From CAVTTH01 sp963737545 (GTDB lineage Bacteria > Verrucomicrobiota > Verrucomicrobiia > Chthoniobacterales > UBA10450): DNA of 64,000 bases. A model generated the notes under the pieces. The model saw nothing but the letters and a program-made list of their open reading frames with translations. It ran no database searches and was not told the origin of the DNA. The translations under genes were made by a program, and so were the position numbers. Of this stretch, positions 27,581 to 36,537 are shown in pieces. The stretch covers positions 186,001-250,000 of the forward strand of contig CAVTTH010000005.1 in NCBI GenBank assembly GCA_963737545.1, given 5' to 3'. Each line of letters begins with the position of its first letter. The stretch's first letter is position 1.

Positions 27581-28090
27581 TCAAGGCGGTGGCGGTAGAG
27601 TCGGCGTGCTGTCGAACTTGTTCCTTAATGTGTCCGCCGCTCGCGTGACTGCATTGACGGCGACGTCGCGCGGCCCGCGCGTCTCCCTGTGGATTTGATC
27701 GATCGTTCGATCCATTGCGGTTTTGATGCTCGCCGCGGTTCCTCCCTTTTCGCACTCGCGCACCAGCACGCCCTCGAGCCGGGCGATCACGGCGTCGACC
27801 GTGTAATTGGGATTAACCTCGAAGCTGCTCGCGTGATCCTCGATCGCGCTATACACATCAATCACCTTTTCGCTATGTGCGCCCCATTTCAGGACATGGT
27901 AGAAAAGCGCTCCTTCGCGTTCGCCTTTGAAGAAAAGATCGATCAGCGCCGCGACTAACGAGATCGGCATGAGCGCAAAATCGCGCACATTGTCGAGGAA
28001 CATCTTCAGTTGAAAGACCACGACATCGCGGAGAAATCTCCAGCGACTATTCGAACCGGATGGAGGTGGCAGGGAAGACGTTGAAGCCAT
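27581..28090 (-). CDS. Conserved-looking hypothetical protein with a membrane-proximal segment
   Basis: The 169-residue protein has a hydrophobic segment around residues 30-52 (QLKMFLDNVRDFALMPISLVAALIDLFF) and a helical C-terminal domain (TVDAVIARLEGVLVRECEKGGTAASIKTAMDRTIDQI). A low-complexity TLPPPP ending follows. The EGALFYHVLKWGAHSEKVIDVY block looks conserved, but no family is recognised. It could be a small membrane-associated scaffold. Confidence 0.55.
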   Translation of the reverse strand: MASTSSLPPPSGSNSRWRFLRDVVVFQLKMFLDNVRDFALMPISLVAALIDLFFKGEREGALFYHVLKWGAHSEKVIDVYSAIEDHASSFEVNPNYTVDAVIARLEGVLVRECEKGGTAASIKTAMDRTIDQIHRETRGPRDVAVNAVTRAADTLRNKFDSTPTLPPPP

Positions 28091-28134
28091 GACGCCATTC
28101 TATTCCGCGGAAGTCTGACGCGAAAGCAAACTCA

Positions 28135-28821
28135 CTAATTGTTATTTTCTCCAGTAACAAAAGAACTGATCTCGGCCAGCGGCTTGCGCGAGATGTCTGG
28201 AACGACTGCACGTTCGGCGGGGTGACCAACGACAAGAAGCACAAATGGTTTCTCGTGCGACGGCCGGCCGAGAATTCGATTCAAGAAACCCATCGGGCTG
28301 GGCGTGTGGGTCAACGATACGAGCCCGCATGAATGCACGGCCGCAACCAGCAGGCCGGTGGCGATCCCGACCGACTCAATCGCGTAGTATGTTTTTGTTC
28401 GCGTTCCATCGGGAAGAACTCGAAACGGCTGTGCGAACACGGCGATGAGCCAGGGCGCGACCTCAAGAAACGGTTTTCGAGAATCGGTCCCGAGCGGAGC
28501 GAGCGCATCCAGCCAGGCCTTCGGGGCGCGCTGTTCGTAGAATTCCTTCTCCTCTGCCTCGGCCGCGACTCGAATCTCATGCTTCACCTTGGGATCGCTG
28601 ACCGCTGCGAATTGCCACGGCTGCAAGTTCGCTCCGCTCGGTGCGGTCCCGGCGGCACGGAGGCAATATTCGATCACTTCACGCGGCACCGGTCGATCAG
28701 AGAAATCGCGGATCGTTCGGCGCCGCTGCATCGCTTCGTAAAATTCGCGTGCGTGCCGAATGAGTTCGGCGTCAGATCGACGCTCGATTTCCGGCGGCGG
28801 CACGAACCGGGGATGTTCCAT
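28135..28821 (-). CDS. Nitroreductase-family FMN oxidoreductase
   Basis: The 228-residue protein has the FMN-binding start RRTIRDFSDRPVP, AAGTAPSGANLQPW, and the later YYAIESVGIATGLLVAAVHSCGL with LGRPSHEKPFVLLVVGHPAE. These are the BluB/iodotyrosine-deiodinase-like subgroup features of nitroreductases. They use FMN to reduce or dehalogenate small aromatics or nitro compounds. The substrate here is unknown. Confidence 0.88.
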   Translation of the reverse strand: MEHPRFVPPPEIERRSDAELIRHAREFYEAMQRRRTIRDFSDRPVPREVIEYCLRAAGTAPSGANLQPWQFAAVSDPKVKHEIRVAAEAEEKEFYEQRAPKAWLDALAPLGTDSRKPFLEVAPWLIAVFAQPFRVLPDGTRTKTYYAIESVGIATGLLVAAVHSCGLVSLTHTPSPMGFLNRILGRPSHEKPFVLLVVGHPAERAVVPDISRKPLAEISSFVTGENNN

Positions 28822-28891
28822 CGTTCGTTCAATACGCGGAGTCGCTCGCTATCGCCAGCGCCAACATCGTGGTTGCGGGGAACGTTCGGAA

Positions 28892-29959
28892 CTAAGGCCC
28901 CGATTCGCTGAGCAAAAGATTGGCCAGCGCCTTTGCCACGGCCGGCGACAAAACAGTTGATTCGGCCGGGGCTTCACCGGCGGAACCAGCCGTCGCGCAC
29001 GCCCTCTCTACCAGATCGATGAACTCCCTGCTTTCGCGCAACGCTTTCGAAACGTCCTCGGAGCCCAGCGCACTTATGGGATGGCTGTTTTTCGAGACGA
29101 CGCCGAGTCCTTTCGAGAGGTTGTTCTCACCGAGGAGGGCGTCCAGAACATGACTGGCGATCGCTTGTTTGATGTAGTTCTTTCGCCGGGCACGAATCTC
29201 GTCCGTCACGGAATCGAGAAGTTCGATGTCGCGCGCGAAGCTGTCATCGTTGGGATCGAGGCCCCGCGCGCGGAGCACTTTGGTCCAGGTCGACAGGTCG
29301 GATGGATAATCCAGGCCGTAAGCGATGCCGAGGCGGAGACGTTGTGCCGGCGTTAAATTTGTCAAGTCGGAGTCGTTAGGGGAAAGTCCGGCCAGGAGCG
29401 CGGCTTGTTGCAGTCTTTCAGCCAACTCTTTGTTTTGAAGAAACACCCGGGCCGGCCCGCTTGCGGCCGGCACTACCGCGCTCTTCGCTCGCGGTTCATA
29501 GATGTACTGTCCGTCAGAGCTGAGGCAAATCGCGATGTGAGCACCGCTCGAATGCTTTTCACATTCCTGAATGGCCGCTTTCATCGCGCCATCGTTGCTG
29601 GCCGTTGGGCCGTAACGCCAGCCGGTTCCCCAGGCTTTGTTGTCCGCCACGGCGAGCGCACAGAAACCCCAGTTCACCCAACAGGCAATACGCGCGCCCT
29701 CCGAATTACATTTGCGCAGCGCCGCCGCCTCGGCCGCACGTCGGCTGGATTGATTGCAGGAGTAGGCGAACTCGCCGGTGACTGGCGAATAGGCGATGGC
29801 GGCAAAGCTTTTCCGAGAAACCGAAATACTCTCGCTTTGTACCACGGTCGTGATGAGCAGCGTTATCAGCGCTGCGCCGATCGCCCTTGTCGCGCAAGGC
29901 CGCGATCTGGTGAAGAGAAAAGATGGAACTGACGCGATAGCACCGGACTGCGCCCGCAT
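28892..29959 (-). CDS. DUF4189-containing secreted protein
   Basis: The 355-residue product (from the ATG at 29959) has a single hydrophobic N-terminal segment (AIGAALITLLITTVV). It then has a DUF4189-like domain: FAAIAYSPVTGEFAYSCNQ, AAALRKCNSEGARIACWVNWGFCALAVADN and AIQECEKHSSGAHIAICLS, rich in paired cysteines. A predicted helical C-terminal half (~residues 130-355, e.g. LTPAQRLRLGIAYGLDYPSD) has no recognised function. DUF4189 domains occur in small secreted proteins of Xanthomonas and others. Starts further upstream (30055) are less likely. Confidence 0.7.
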   Translation of the reverse strand: MRAQSGAIASVPSFLFTRSRPCATRAIGAALITLLITTVVQSESISVSRKSFAAIAYSPVTGEFAYSCNQSSRRAAEAAALRKCNSEGARIACWVNWGFCALAVADNKAWGTGWRYGPTASNDGAMKAAIQECEKHSSGAHIAICLSSDGQYIYEPRAKSAVVPAASGPARVFLQNKELAERLQQAALLAGLSPNDSDLTNLTPAQRLRLGIAYGLDYPSDLSTWTKVLRARGLDPNDDSFARDIELLDSVTDEIRARRKNYIKQAIASHVLDALLGENNLSKGLGVVSKNSHPISALGSEDVSKALRESREFIDLVERACATAGSAGEAPAESTVLSPAVAKALANLLLSESGP

Positions 29960-30096
29960 CGAGCCGATTTTTAGTGCAGCTCGATTGGCAATGTCGAGCC
30001 GATTTCGCTTCCGCGCCCGCAAGCACGGCAACAATAAAAATTCCACCCCGCGCACGCAATCTCGAACTCAGAGAGGTGCCGTCACAGGGCGACGGC

Positions 30097-31335
30097 TCAG
30101 GCAGCAGCCTCGAGCTGTTCGCGTTTAATTCCGCGCAGCTCGAAAAGACGAATCAGTGTCTCTTCGATCAGATTGTTCGGACAGGAAGCGCCCGCCGTAA
30201 TGCCGACCACGAGCGGCCCGCTCGGCAGCCAATCCTTCGCGATTACTTCGTCTTTTTCATGGAGATTGTAGTGCAGGATCTCTTTTTCCGAGAGTAACCG
30301 GGAAGCGTTACGCACGAAGTAGGTCGGCAATTTTTCCTCTCCCATTTCGGCGAGATGCGATGTGTTGGAGCTGTTATAGCCGCCAACGACCAGTAACAAA
30401 TTCATCCGGACGTCGAGCAACTCGCGCAACGCATCCTGTCGTTCCTGGGTTGCGCCGCAAATTGTGTCGAAGAAGCGAAAATTTTGCGCCGCGAGTTCTA
30501 CACCATCCCGATCCACGATCGCCTGACGGATGCGACGTTGGACTTCCTCCGTCTCGCCACGAAGCATGGTGGTTTGGTTTGCCACCCCCACAGTGCGCAA
30601 ATGCAAATCGGGATCGAACCCCGGGGAATGAGCGTTCCGGAATTTCTCGAGGAAGGCCTGCTTATCGCCGCCATGACGAATGTAATCGCAAACGTAATCC
30701 GTTTCGGCGAGCGTCAGTACGACCAGATAGTGGCCTCGTCCATCACCCAGCGCACGTGAACTGGTGGCTTTTGTTTCCTCGTGCTCCGCTTTGCCATGAA
30801 TAATGGAAGTGGCTGATTCGCTCGCGTATTTCCGGACGCGCTTCCAAACGCTCATCACGTCACCGCACGTCGTATCGACGATCTGGCAGCCGCGCTCCTT
30901 GATTTGCTGCAAAGTCGACAGCTCAGTCCCAAAGGCCGGCACGATAACCACGTCATCCGGCTGCAAGTCTTCGATGTTGGCCTGCTTGCTTGTCCCGAGC
31001 AGGTTCTTGATCCCTAACGAGGAAATCTGTTCGTTGACTTCGGGATTGTGAATGATCTCGCCAACGATAAAAAGCCGCCGATCCTTGAAGACCTTGCGCG
31101 CCGCGTAGGCCAGATCGATGGCACGTTCCACGCCATAGCAAAATCCAAACTGTTTCGCCAGCCGGACGGTCGTGTTGCCGACCGAAAGAACTCCGCCGGT
31201 TCGCCGAATCTTATCCACGATGTCGCTGCGGTAATGCGACTCGACCTGTTCCTGCACCGCCGTCATCACTTCCGGCGTGCGCAAGTTCACTTTCTCGCGG
31301 GCAGTCGTGCCGCTGGAAATCAGATTTGTACTCAC
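30097..31335 (-). CDS. ispH: 4-hydroxy-3-methylbut-2-enyl diphosphate reductase (IspH), long type
   Basis: The 412-residue protein catalyses the last step of the MEP pathway, making IPP and DMAPP from HMBPP with a [4Fe-4S] cluster. The three cluster cysteines are visible: GFCYGVE (C66), DTTCGDV (C157) and AGASCPN (C385). It belongs to the long form found in cyanobacteria and plastids, with an N-terminal extension of about 50 residues and an insertion after C157, compared with ~315 residues in E. coli. Downstream of the L,D-transpeptidase gene by 34 bases on the same strand. Confidence 0.95.
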   Translation of the reverse strand: MSTNLISSGTTAREKVNLRTPEVMTAVQEQVESHYRSDIVDKIRRTGGVLSVGNTTVRLAKQFGFCYGVERAIDLAYAARKVFKDRRLFIVGEIIHNPEVNEQISSLGIKNLLGTSKQANIEDLQPDDVVIVPAFGTELSTLQQIKERGCQIVDTTCGDVMSVWKRVRKYASESATSIIHGKAEHEETKATSSRALGDGRGHYLVVLTLAETDYVCDYIRHGGDKQAFLEKFRNAHSPGFDPDLHLRTVGVANQTTMLRGETEEVQRRIRQAIVDRDGVELAAQNFRFFDTICGATQERQDALRELLDVRMNLLLVVGGYNSSNTSHLAEMGEEKLPTYFVRNASRLLSEKEILHYNLHEKDEVIAKDWLPSGPLVVGITAGASCPNNLIEETLIRLFELRGIKREQLEAAA

Positions 31336-31369
31336 AAGATCGTGGCAGGCGCCGAGCCCGCCTCCCCGT

Positions 31370-32035
31370 CTAATCCTCTAAGAGCGGACCGGCGGGTTTT
31401 TCAAAAGCCGCGCTGGAAACGGAAACACTCAACGGCGGATCGGGCGTCTTCGAATCATCCACTCGCTGAATCTTTGGACCGATCGTCGCATCTTCCGGTT
31501 GCGACTCGGCGATGTTGACCGGCGTGCCGATTCTGACCAGTGCATAAAACTTCGGAGCCGCCTCGCCTTTTAAGCGCAGGCAGCCGTGACTGCGCGGATG
31601 CAGGTGAACGAACCCCTGATGAAAGCCGTAGGCCGGGGAAAACTCGCACCAGTATCCCATCGGATATCCGACGTACTGCCCCGGGATCGCTGCGGAAGCT
31701 TCCGCCGGAACGATGCGACCACCCTGCACGCGAAAGCCATACGAGCCGGAGCGCTTTTCCGGCTGCTTGGAATAAATGGTGAAGTTACCTTTGGGCGTCG
31801 GCTTGCTCGGAATGCCCACGGTCGTCGCACAAGCCATCAGGCAGCGATCGCCTTCCATCACATAGACATTTTGTTGCGAGAGCGAAACCTTTACCCGGAC
31901 CCTGGAAGGGTCAGTCGGTTTATGCGCGACGACGTGATAGTTGCCGGAACTGGTTGTCGCCGTTTCGCAACTGGAAAAAAACAGGGAGAGCGAGACCGCT
32001 GTCGCGAGGAGAAACAATCGAGAAATTAGTCGCAT
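31370..32035 (-). CDS. L,D-transpeptidase (YkuD-fold) lipoprotein
   Basis: The 221-residue product starts MRLISRLFLLATAVSLSLFFSSC, a lipoprotein signal with the lipobox before C23. The catalytic motif HLHPRSHGCLRL holds the conserved His and Cys (~C153) of YkuD-type L,D-transpeptidases, which make 3-3 cross-links or attach proteins to peptidoglycan. The LSQQNVYVMEGDRCLMACA strand and the TPKGNFTIYSKQPEK segment are also typical. A start at 32059 exists but would precede the signal peptide by eight residues. Confidence 0.9.
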   Translation of the reverse strand: MRLISRLFLLATAVSLSLFFSSCETATTSSGNYHVVAHKPTDPSRVRVKVSLSQQNVYVMEGDRCLMACATTVGIPSKPTPKGNFTIYSKQPEKRSGSYGFRVQGGRIVPAEASAAIPGQYVGYPMGYWCEFSPAYGFHQGFVHLHPRSHGCLRLKGEAAPKFYALVRIGTPVNIAESQPEDATIGPKIQRVDDSKTPDPPLSVSVSSAAFEKPAGPLLED

Positions 32036-32176
32036 AGGGTGAGTATTGGAGAAGCGCATGCGGGGGGGTTTGTCAACTGCAACGCGTGCGCGCCGGGTTG
32101 TTTGATAGAGTCAGTGCGCTCCGCCGGCCGGACGCCGCACCGCCGTGTCAATGCCAGTCGATCGCGGCTGGCCGCT

Positions 32177-33148
32177 TCATGATTGTCCGGGGGTTGCGAG
32201 AAGTTCCTCGAAATCCCATCCTTCGTTGGCGTAAAAAGGATATGGTCGGTCGGCCGCAGCTGGGCGGTAGCGCCAATGCTTGTACATCCAGAGCCACGGC
32301 GCCGGATTCGCCCTAACGAGCGGTTCAAAACGATTCCAGCAAAGCTGCGCGATCTCCGCAACGGTGGCGTTCTCCGGAATGTCCAATTTCGGCTGCATCA
32401 CGAACCGCCAACGCCCGTTCGGCAACGGTTCGCAGTAGCAGGGATAAATCGGCGCGCCCGTGCGCTTGTGCAGCCAGGCGTGCGCGTACGTCACACATGT
32501 CTTCAGCCCAAAACAATGCACAATCACACTCGGTTGTTGCGGGCGCAGTGTTAGATCGGTCAGGATTGCCACAGTCCGACCGCGCCGCAGTGCTTTGTAC
32601 AGTTTCATGATCGCGCCAGCGCGGCCCGCAAGTTCGTGGCCGGCCCGCTCGCGCAGCCGCTCGAAAATCGGATCGAGCAGAGGATTCTTGAACTCCTGTG
32701 CCAGAATGGACAACGGGACGCCGGCATGACCGACAGCCTGCGCGGCCCATTCGAAATTGCCGTAATGAAAGGTCGCGAAAATACAATTCCCGTTCGGCCC
32801 AATCTCCTTCGCAGTTTCGTCGAGATTCTCGACGTCGATCCAGCGCCGGTGGTTTTGCGCGTTCAGCCGCGGCGTCCACATCAAGTCCAGCATCGTGCGG
32901 ACAAAGATCTGATATGATTCCCGGACAATCTTCGAGCGTTCGGCGGCTGAGAACTGCGTGCCAAACGCGACCTCCAGATTGCTGAGCGCAACCCGACGGC
33001 CACGGCGGTCGAGAGTCGCGCCGAGCGCTCCAATGACCTGGGCAAGGCGGAAACAGACTTCGCGCGACAATCGCGGAATGGACTTTGCCGCCAGCGACAA
33101 CCCACACCACTCGAGGCGGTAGCGAAACTTCTTCCTCCAGACAGGCAT
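32177..33148 (-). CDS. Lauroyl-type (LpxL/HtrB-like) lipid A acyltransferase
   Basis: The 323-residue protein (start MPVWRKKFRYRLEW, chosen over 33223 because the added 25 residues are low-complexity) has the family HX4E motif HYGNFE (H128, E133). It also has RGRTVAILTDLTLRP and GAPIYPCYCEPLPNGRWRFVMQP. It ends with the typical ANPAPWLWMYKHWRYRP. Such inner-membrane enzymes add secondary acyl chains to lipid A or, in relatives, to other glycolipids. Supports a Gram-negative outer membrane with lipid A-like lipids. Confidence 0.88.
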   Translation of the reverse strand: MPVWRKKFRYRLEWCGLSLAAKSIPRLSREVCFRLAQVIGALGATLDRRGRRVALSNLEVAFGTQFSAAERSKIVRESYQIFVRTMLDLMWTPRLNAQNHRRWIDVENLDETAKEIGPNGNCIFATFHYGNFEWAAQAVGHAGVPLSILAQEFKNPLLDPIFERLRERAGHELAGRAGAIMKLYKALRRGRTVAILTDLTLRPQQPSVIVHCFGLKTCVTYAHAWLHKRTGAPIYPCYCEPLPNGRWRFVMQPKLDIPENATVAEIAQLCWNRFEPLVRANPAPWLWMYKHWRYRPAAADRPYPFYANEGWDFEELLATPGQS

Positions 33149-33323
33149 TGCCACGCCAAGGACGTGATCATCATCGCGCCGTTCGGCAAGTCTCTTTAGG
33201 CCGGAGGAACGTTCGGAAGCCATATTCCGCCCAAGGAACCACGAAGCGTCCCAACCCTCGGTGCGTTGACTTAAAAGCGTTTGATTTTAGGTTCACGGAC
33301 CAGGCGCGCCCGCGCTTCCCGCC

Positions 33324-35129
33324 GTGAAAAACGTTCTCTTTGTCTGTACTGGAAACATCTGCCGCAGCCCGATGGCAGAAGGGCTTTTCCGGCGTCTGCT
33401 TGGCAACCGCAAGGACATCGAAGTCGCTTCGGCCGGCGTCCATGCAGTGTCCGGCCAGCCGCCCAGTCTGCACGCCGTTTACGTGCTGGAAGAGGAAGGC
33501 GTCGATATCAGCGGCCTGCGCAGCCAGCCATTGACCGCCACCCTGGTCGATCGCGCCACTCATATTTTCGCGATGACCGGCGGACACCTTGAAACCATTC
33601 AGATGCTCTTTCCACATGGCGCAGAGAAATCGTTTCTCCTGCGCGAATTTGAGGAACTGGGGACAACCGTTTGGCGCGATGTGCCCGATCCGATCGGCAT
33701 GGGACGCGATGTCTACGTGCAATGCGCAGCGACGATCAAAAATGCTTTACCGAGTGTGCTGGCTTTCGTAGAACAAAGCCCGATTGCCGTGCCGGCAACA
33801 TCGCGCGCCGGTCTCACCACTTCATATCCCATGGGAGATGCGCCACAACGCAGCGAAACCGAAACCACCGGACGAACTTCTGCCGCAGTGAACAGCGGCG
33901 GTTTGCGCAAGGTCGACCCCGAGATTTTTGACGCAATCGCCGCCGAAGAGAAACGCCAGCGTGAAAATATCGAACTGATTGCGTCTGAGAACTTCACCAG
34001 CCGCGCGGTGATGGAGGCGCAGGGCAGCGTGCTGACGAACAAATACGCCGAAGGTTACCCCGGGAAACGTTGGTACGGCGGCTGCGAAAACGTCGACACC
34101 GTCGAGCAGCTGGCCATCGATCGCGCGAAGCGTTTGTTTGGATCGGAGCACGTCAATGTGCAGCCCCACAGCGGCGCGCAGGCGAACATGGCGGTCTACT
34201 TCGCGGCCATCAAACCGGGCGACAAGATCCTGACAATGAATCTGGCGCACGGAGGTCATCTCACTCACGGGCATCCGGCAAATTTTTCCGGCAAGTTTTA
34301 TCAGGTCACGCATTACGGTGTGGATGAAAAGACGGAGCAGATCGATTACGACGCGCTCCAAAAACTCGCCGAAGAAACCAAACCGGCCATGATCACGGCG
34401 GGCGCCTCGGCTTATCCGAGAACACTGGATTATCCGCGCCTTCGGCAAATCGCTGATTCGGTCGGAGCGCTTCTTTTCATCGACATGGCGCACATCGCTG
34501 GACTGGTCGCGGCCGGGCAACATCCAAGCCCGATTCCCCATGCGCAATTCGTCACCACCACAACACACAAAAGTTTGCGCGGACCGCGCGGCGGGATCGT
34601 TCTTTGCGAGCAGCGTTTCGCGAAGGAAATCGATTCGATGGTTTTCCCAGGAATTCAGGGCGGTCCGCTGATGCACGTGATCGCCGCGAAAGCGGTTTGT
34701 TTTCACGAAGCGCTCCAGCCCCAATTCCGCGACTATCAGCGGCAGGTGGTGCTAAACGCGAAAGCGCTGGCGGCTGGTTTGAGCAAGCACGGGTTCCGCA
34801 TCGTCTCCGGCGGCACCGACAATCATCTCATGCTTGTCGATCTGCGGCCGAAAGAGATCAACGGCAAACAAGCCCAGGAAACCCTCGATCTCGCCGGCAT
34901 CACGGTAAACAAGAACGCGATTCCGTTCGACACCTACCCGATCTTCCGGCCGGGCGGAATTCGAGTCGGCACGCCGGCGGTGACGACGCGCGGAATGAAG
35001 GAAGAGGAAATGCTCGAGATCGCCGATCTGCTGGTGGAAGCGCTCAGCCGTCGCGATGATCCGTCCGCCCTGGATAGCGTCCGAGCAAAAGTGCGCGAAC
35101 TTACGCGGCGGTTTCCGTTGCCGTCGTAG
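33324..35129 (+). CDS. glyA: Fusion of low-molecular-weight protein phosphatase and serine hydroxymethyltransferase
   Basis: A single uninterrupted 601-residue frame from a GTG start. Residues 1-~150 are a low-molecular-weight protein-tyrosine-phosphatase: CTGNICRS P-loop (C8...R14) and DVPDPIGMG general acid. A Pro/Ser/Thr-rich linker (~153-190) joins it to a full serine hydroxymethyltransferase (~193-601) with NIELIASENFTSRAVMEAQG and HSGAQANMAVY. It also has the PLP-lysine motif TTTTHKSLRGPRGG (K416). The second domain makes glycine and methylene-THF from serine. In Bacillus the phosphatase ywlE and glyA are neighbours, and here they are fused. Ile rather than Thr in the P-loop (position 12) suggests tyrosine rather than arginine specificity. 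Confidence 0.92.
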   Translation: MKNVLFVCTGNICRSPMAEGLFRRLLGNRKDIEVASAGVHAVSGQPPSLHAVYVLEEEGVDISGLRSQPLTATLVDRATHIFAMTGGHLETIQMLFPHGAEKSFLLREFEELGTTVWRDVPDPIGMGRDVYVQCAATIKNALPSVLAFVEQSPIAVPATSRAGLTTSYPMGDAPQRSETETTGRTSAAVNSGGLRKVDPEIFDAIAAEEKRQRENIELIASENFTSRAVMEAQGSVLTNKYAEGYPGKRWYGGCENVDTVEQLAIDRAKRLFGSEHVNVQPHSGAQANMAVYFAAIKPGDKILTMNLAHGGHLTHGHPANFSGKFYQVTHYGVDEKTEQIDYDALQKLAEETKPAMITAGASAYPRTLDYPRLRQIADSVGALLFIDMAHIAGLVAAGQHPSPIPHAQFVTTTTHKSLRGPRGGIVLCEQRFAKEIDSMVFPGIQGGPLMHVIAAKAVCFHEALQPQFRDYQRQVVLNAKALAAGLSKHGFRIVSGGTDNHLMLVDLRPKEINGKQAQETLDLAGITVNKNAIPFDTYPIFRPGGIRVGTPAVTTRGMKEEEMLEIADLLVEALSRRDDPSALDSVRAKVRELTRRFPLPS

Positions 35130-35141
35130 CTCCGATTTCCC

Positions 35142-35351
35142 ATGCGCGCGACAAAAGTTGTGGGTCACCGCAAGGCGCCGAAGAGGCCCGAGGAATTTTA
35201 CGCGCTCGGCGCGCAGCTGGACCAGGAAGCGAAGCTGCTCTCTCCGTTGCCGCGCGCCCGCGGATTCGTTTTCAAAGCACGCACTTGGGACGAACTTAGA
35301 CGCTGGGAAGATGAGCGTGCGCGCGCGCGGCATCGACAAATCCGCCATTGA
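35142..35351 (+). CDS. 69-residue basic protein, first gene of a coupled pair
   Basis: The small, Arg/Glu-rich product (MRATKVVGHRKAPKRPEEFYALGAQ...) has a likely helical middle and no recognised domain. Its TGA stop overlaps the ATG of the next gene by one base (TGATG), indicating translational coupling. Two-gene units of a small charged protein followed by a minimal nucleotidyltransferase are typical of toxin-antitoxin or abortive-infection modules, hence the interest. Function is not established. Confidence 0.55.
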   Translation: MRATKVVGHRKAPKRPEEFYALGAQLDQEAKLLSPLPRARGFVFKARTWDELRRWEDERARARHRQIRH

Positions 35352-35797
35352 TGAGCGAGCAAACGCCATTGCTGCGTGTCTGCTCTCTCCTCAATAAACA
35401 CGGCGCGCGCTATCTGATCGTGGGCGCCCGAGCGTGCTGGTTGCACGGCTATGTTCGCGCCACCATCGATGTGGACATTCTCATCCCCGAAGATTTGGAA
35501 AATCATCGGCGCGTCATCGCGGCCCTGTCAGAACTCGAAGATCATGCCGCTGCTGAATTGAAACCCGAAGACCTCGCTGAAAACGTGGTCGTGAAAATCG
35601 CGGATGAAGTCGAGGTGGATGTAAGCACACGCGCTTGGAAGGTAGGCTACGCCGCCGCGATCGAAACGTCGCTCAACGCAACAATCCGGGACGTCGAGGT
35701 CCCGTACGTTGATTTACAGACGTTGATCAGAAGCAAGGAAACTTATCGCGATCAAGACAAGGTCGATATCGAGCGACTGCGCGATCTTGAACGATAG
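35351..35797 (+). CDS. Nucleotidyltransferase-like protein (AbiEii/DUF6036-type)
   Basis: The 148-residue protein has VCSLLNKHGARYLIVGARACWLHGY followed by RATIDVDILIPED. This is the G-(x)-H-G ... T.DVD.L signature of minimal nucleotidyltransferase-fold proteins, such as AbiEii toxins and DUF6036 proteins. The later VDLQTLIRSKETYRDQDKVDIERLRDLE is the typical ending of these small domains. The catalytic first motif is degenerate (VGARA), so activity is uncertain. Coupled to the upstream small basic protein gene. Confidence 0.7.
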   Translation: MSEQTPLLRVCSLLNKHGARYLIVGARACWLHGYVRATIDVDILIPEDLENHRRVIAALSELEDHAAAELKPEDLAENVVVKIADEVEVDVSTRAWKVGYAAAIETSLNATIRDVEVPYVDLQTLIRSKETYRDQDKVDIERLRDLER

Positions 35798-35856
35798 AGG
35801 AACAGGCAGTTCCCGGGTTGCACCTGGCAACCCGCCCGATCTACTGATGGAAGCGC

Positions 35857-36537
35857 TCAGTTCGCCTGGGACTTCGTTTGAAGTCGACCGCGCTCGTACG
35901 CAAGCCTAAAGAGCACCACACTGCCCAGCACAATCAGGCCAGTCGTCTCAGGCTCCGGGACGATGTTTATGGTGACCGTGTTTGCCGTGAGCGTATGGTC
36001 CATTAAGTTTTGATCGTCGACCACGGAGCGGGAATCCAAAAAGATGTGGTAGGTGCCTGGCGTAATCGCACCGTTTATCTGGAGCGTCAGCGTGGCAACA
36101 AAATAACTGCCGGCTGCGAGTGGCATACCGATATTATTAATGGCAGCACCAAGGTCGCGAGCGTTCGATGGGTTCAATATCCCGTTCGGGTTTCCGAGTG
36201 CCTCCGCGTCGCTAGTCGTAAGATCAACGTAGGGCGAGGAAGCGATATCACGTCCAATGATCGTGAACAACCCGCTTCCGTCATTCGACTGCAAAAAATA
36301 TATCAGGTAGGTCGAAAGAAACGAGTTGGTGATATCCAGGTTCAACTGGAAGGTTGTCGTCGTCGAAAGGTCGATTGTGAATGTGGTGAGACCCGTCCCA
36401 GTCTGGGCCAGGACTCCGGTGGCGTTTTGGGCAGAGGCCTTTTCACTCGCCAGAAATAGGAAGAAGAGCAGAGCCATGATGACGTAGATTCTACGGGCTT
36501 CGACGAGGCTTTGCGTGAATTTCGATTTTGTTTTCAT
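35857..36537 (-). CDS. PEP-CTERM sorting-signal protein
   Basis: In this 226-residue secreted protein, the N-terminal signal is RIYVIMALLFFLFLASEKASAQ. The C-terminus has the PEP-CTERM signature: VPEPETTGLIVLG, a hydrophobic helix, and a basic tail YERGRLQTK. Such proteins are sorted by exosortase, usually together with exopolysaccharide. The central domain (NATGVLAQTGTGLTTFTIDLSTTTTFQL...) is a beta-rich module with no named function. No exosortase gene is in the window. Confidence 0.85.
   Translation of the reverse strand: MKTKSKFTQSLVEARRIYVIMALLFFLFLASEKASAQNATGVLAQTGTGLTTFTIDLSTTTTFQLNLDITNSFLSTYLIYFLQSNDGSGLFTIIGRDIASSPYVDLTTSDAEALGNPNGILNPSNARDLGAAINNIGMPLAAGSYFVATLTLQINGAITPGTYHIFLDSRSVVDDQNLMDHTLTANTVTINIVPEPETTGLIVLGSVVLFRLAYERGRLQTKSQAN

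Noticed and set aside
33822..34724. Minus-strand 300-codon ORF opposite the SHMT domain
   Set aside because: Shadow of a conserved enzyme domain.
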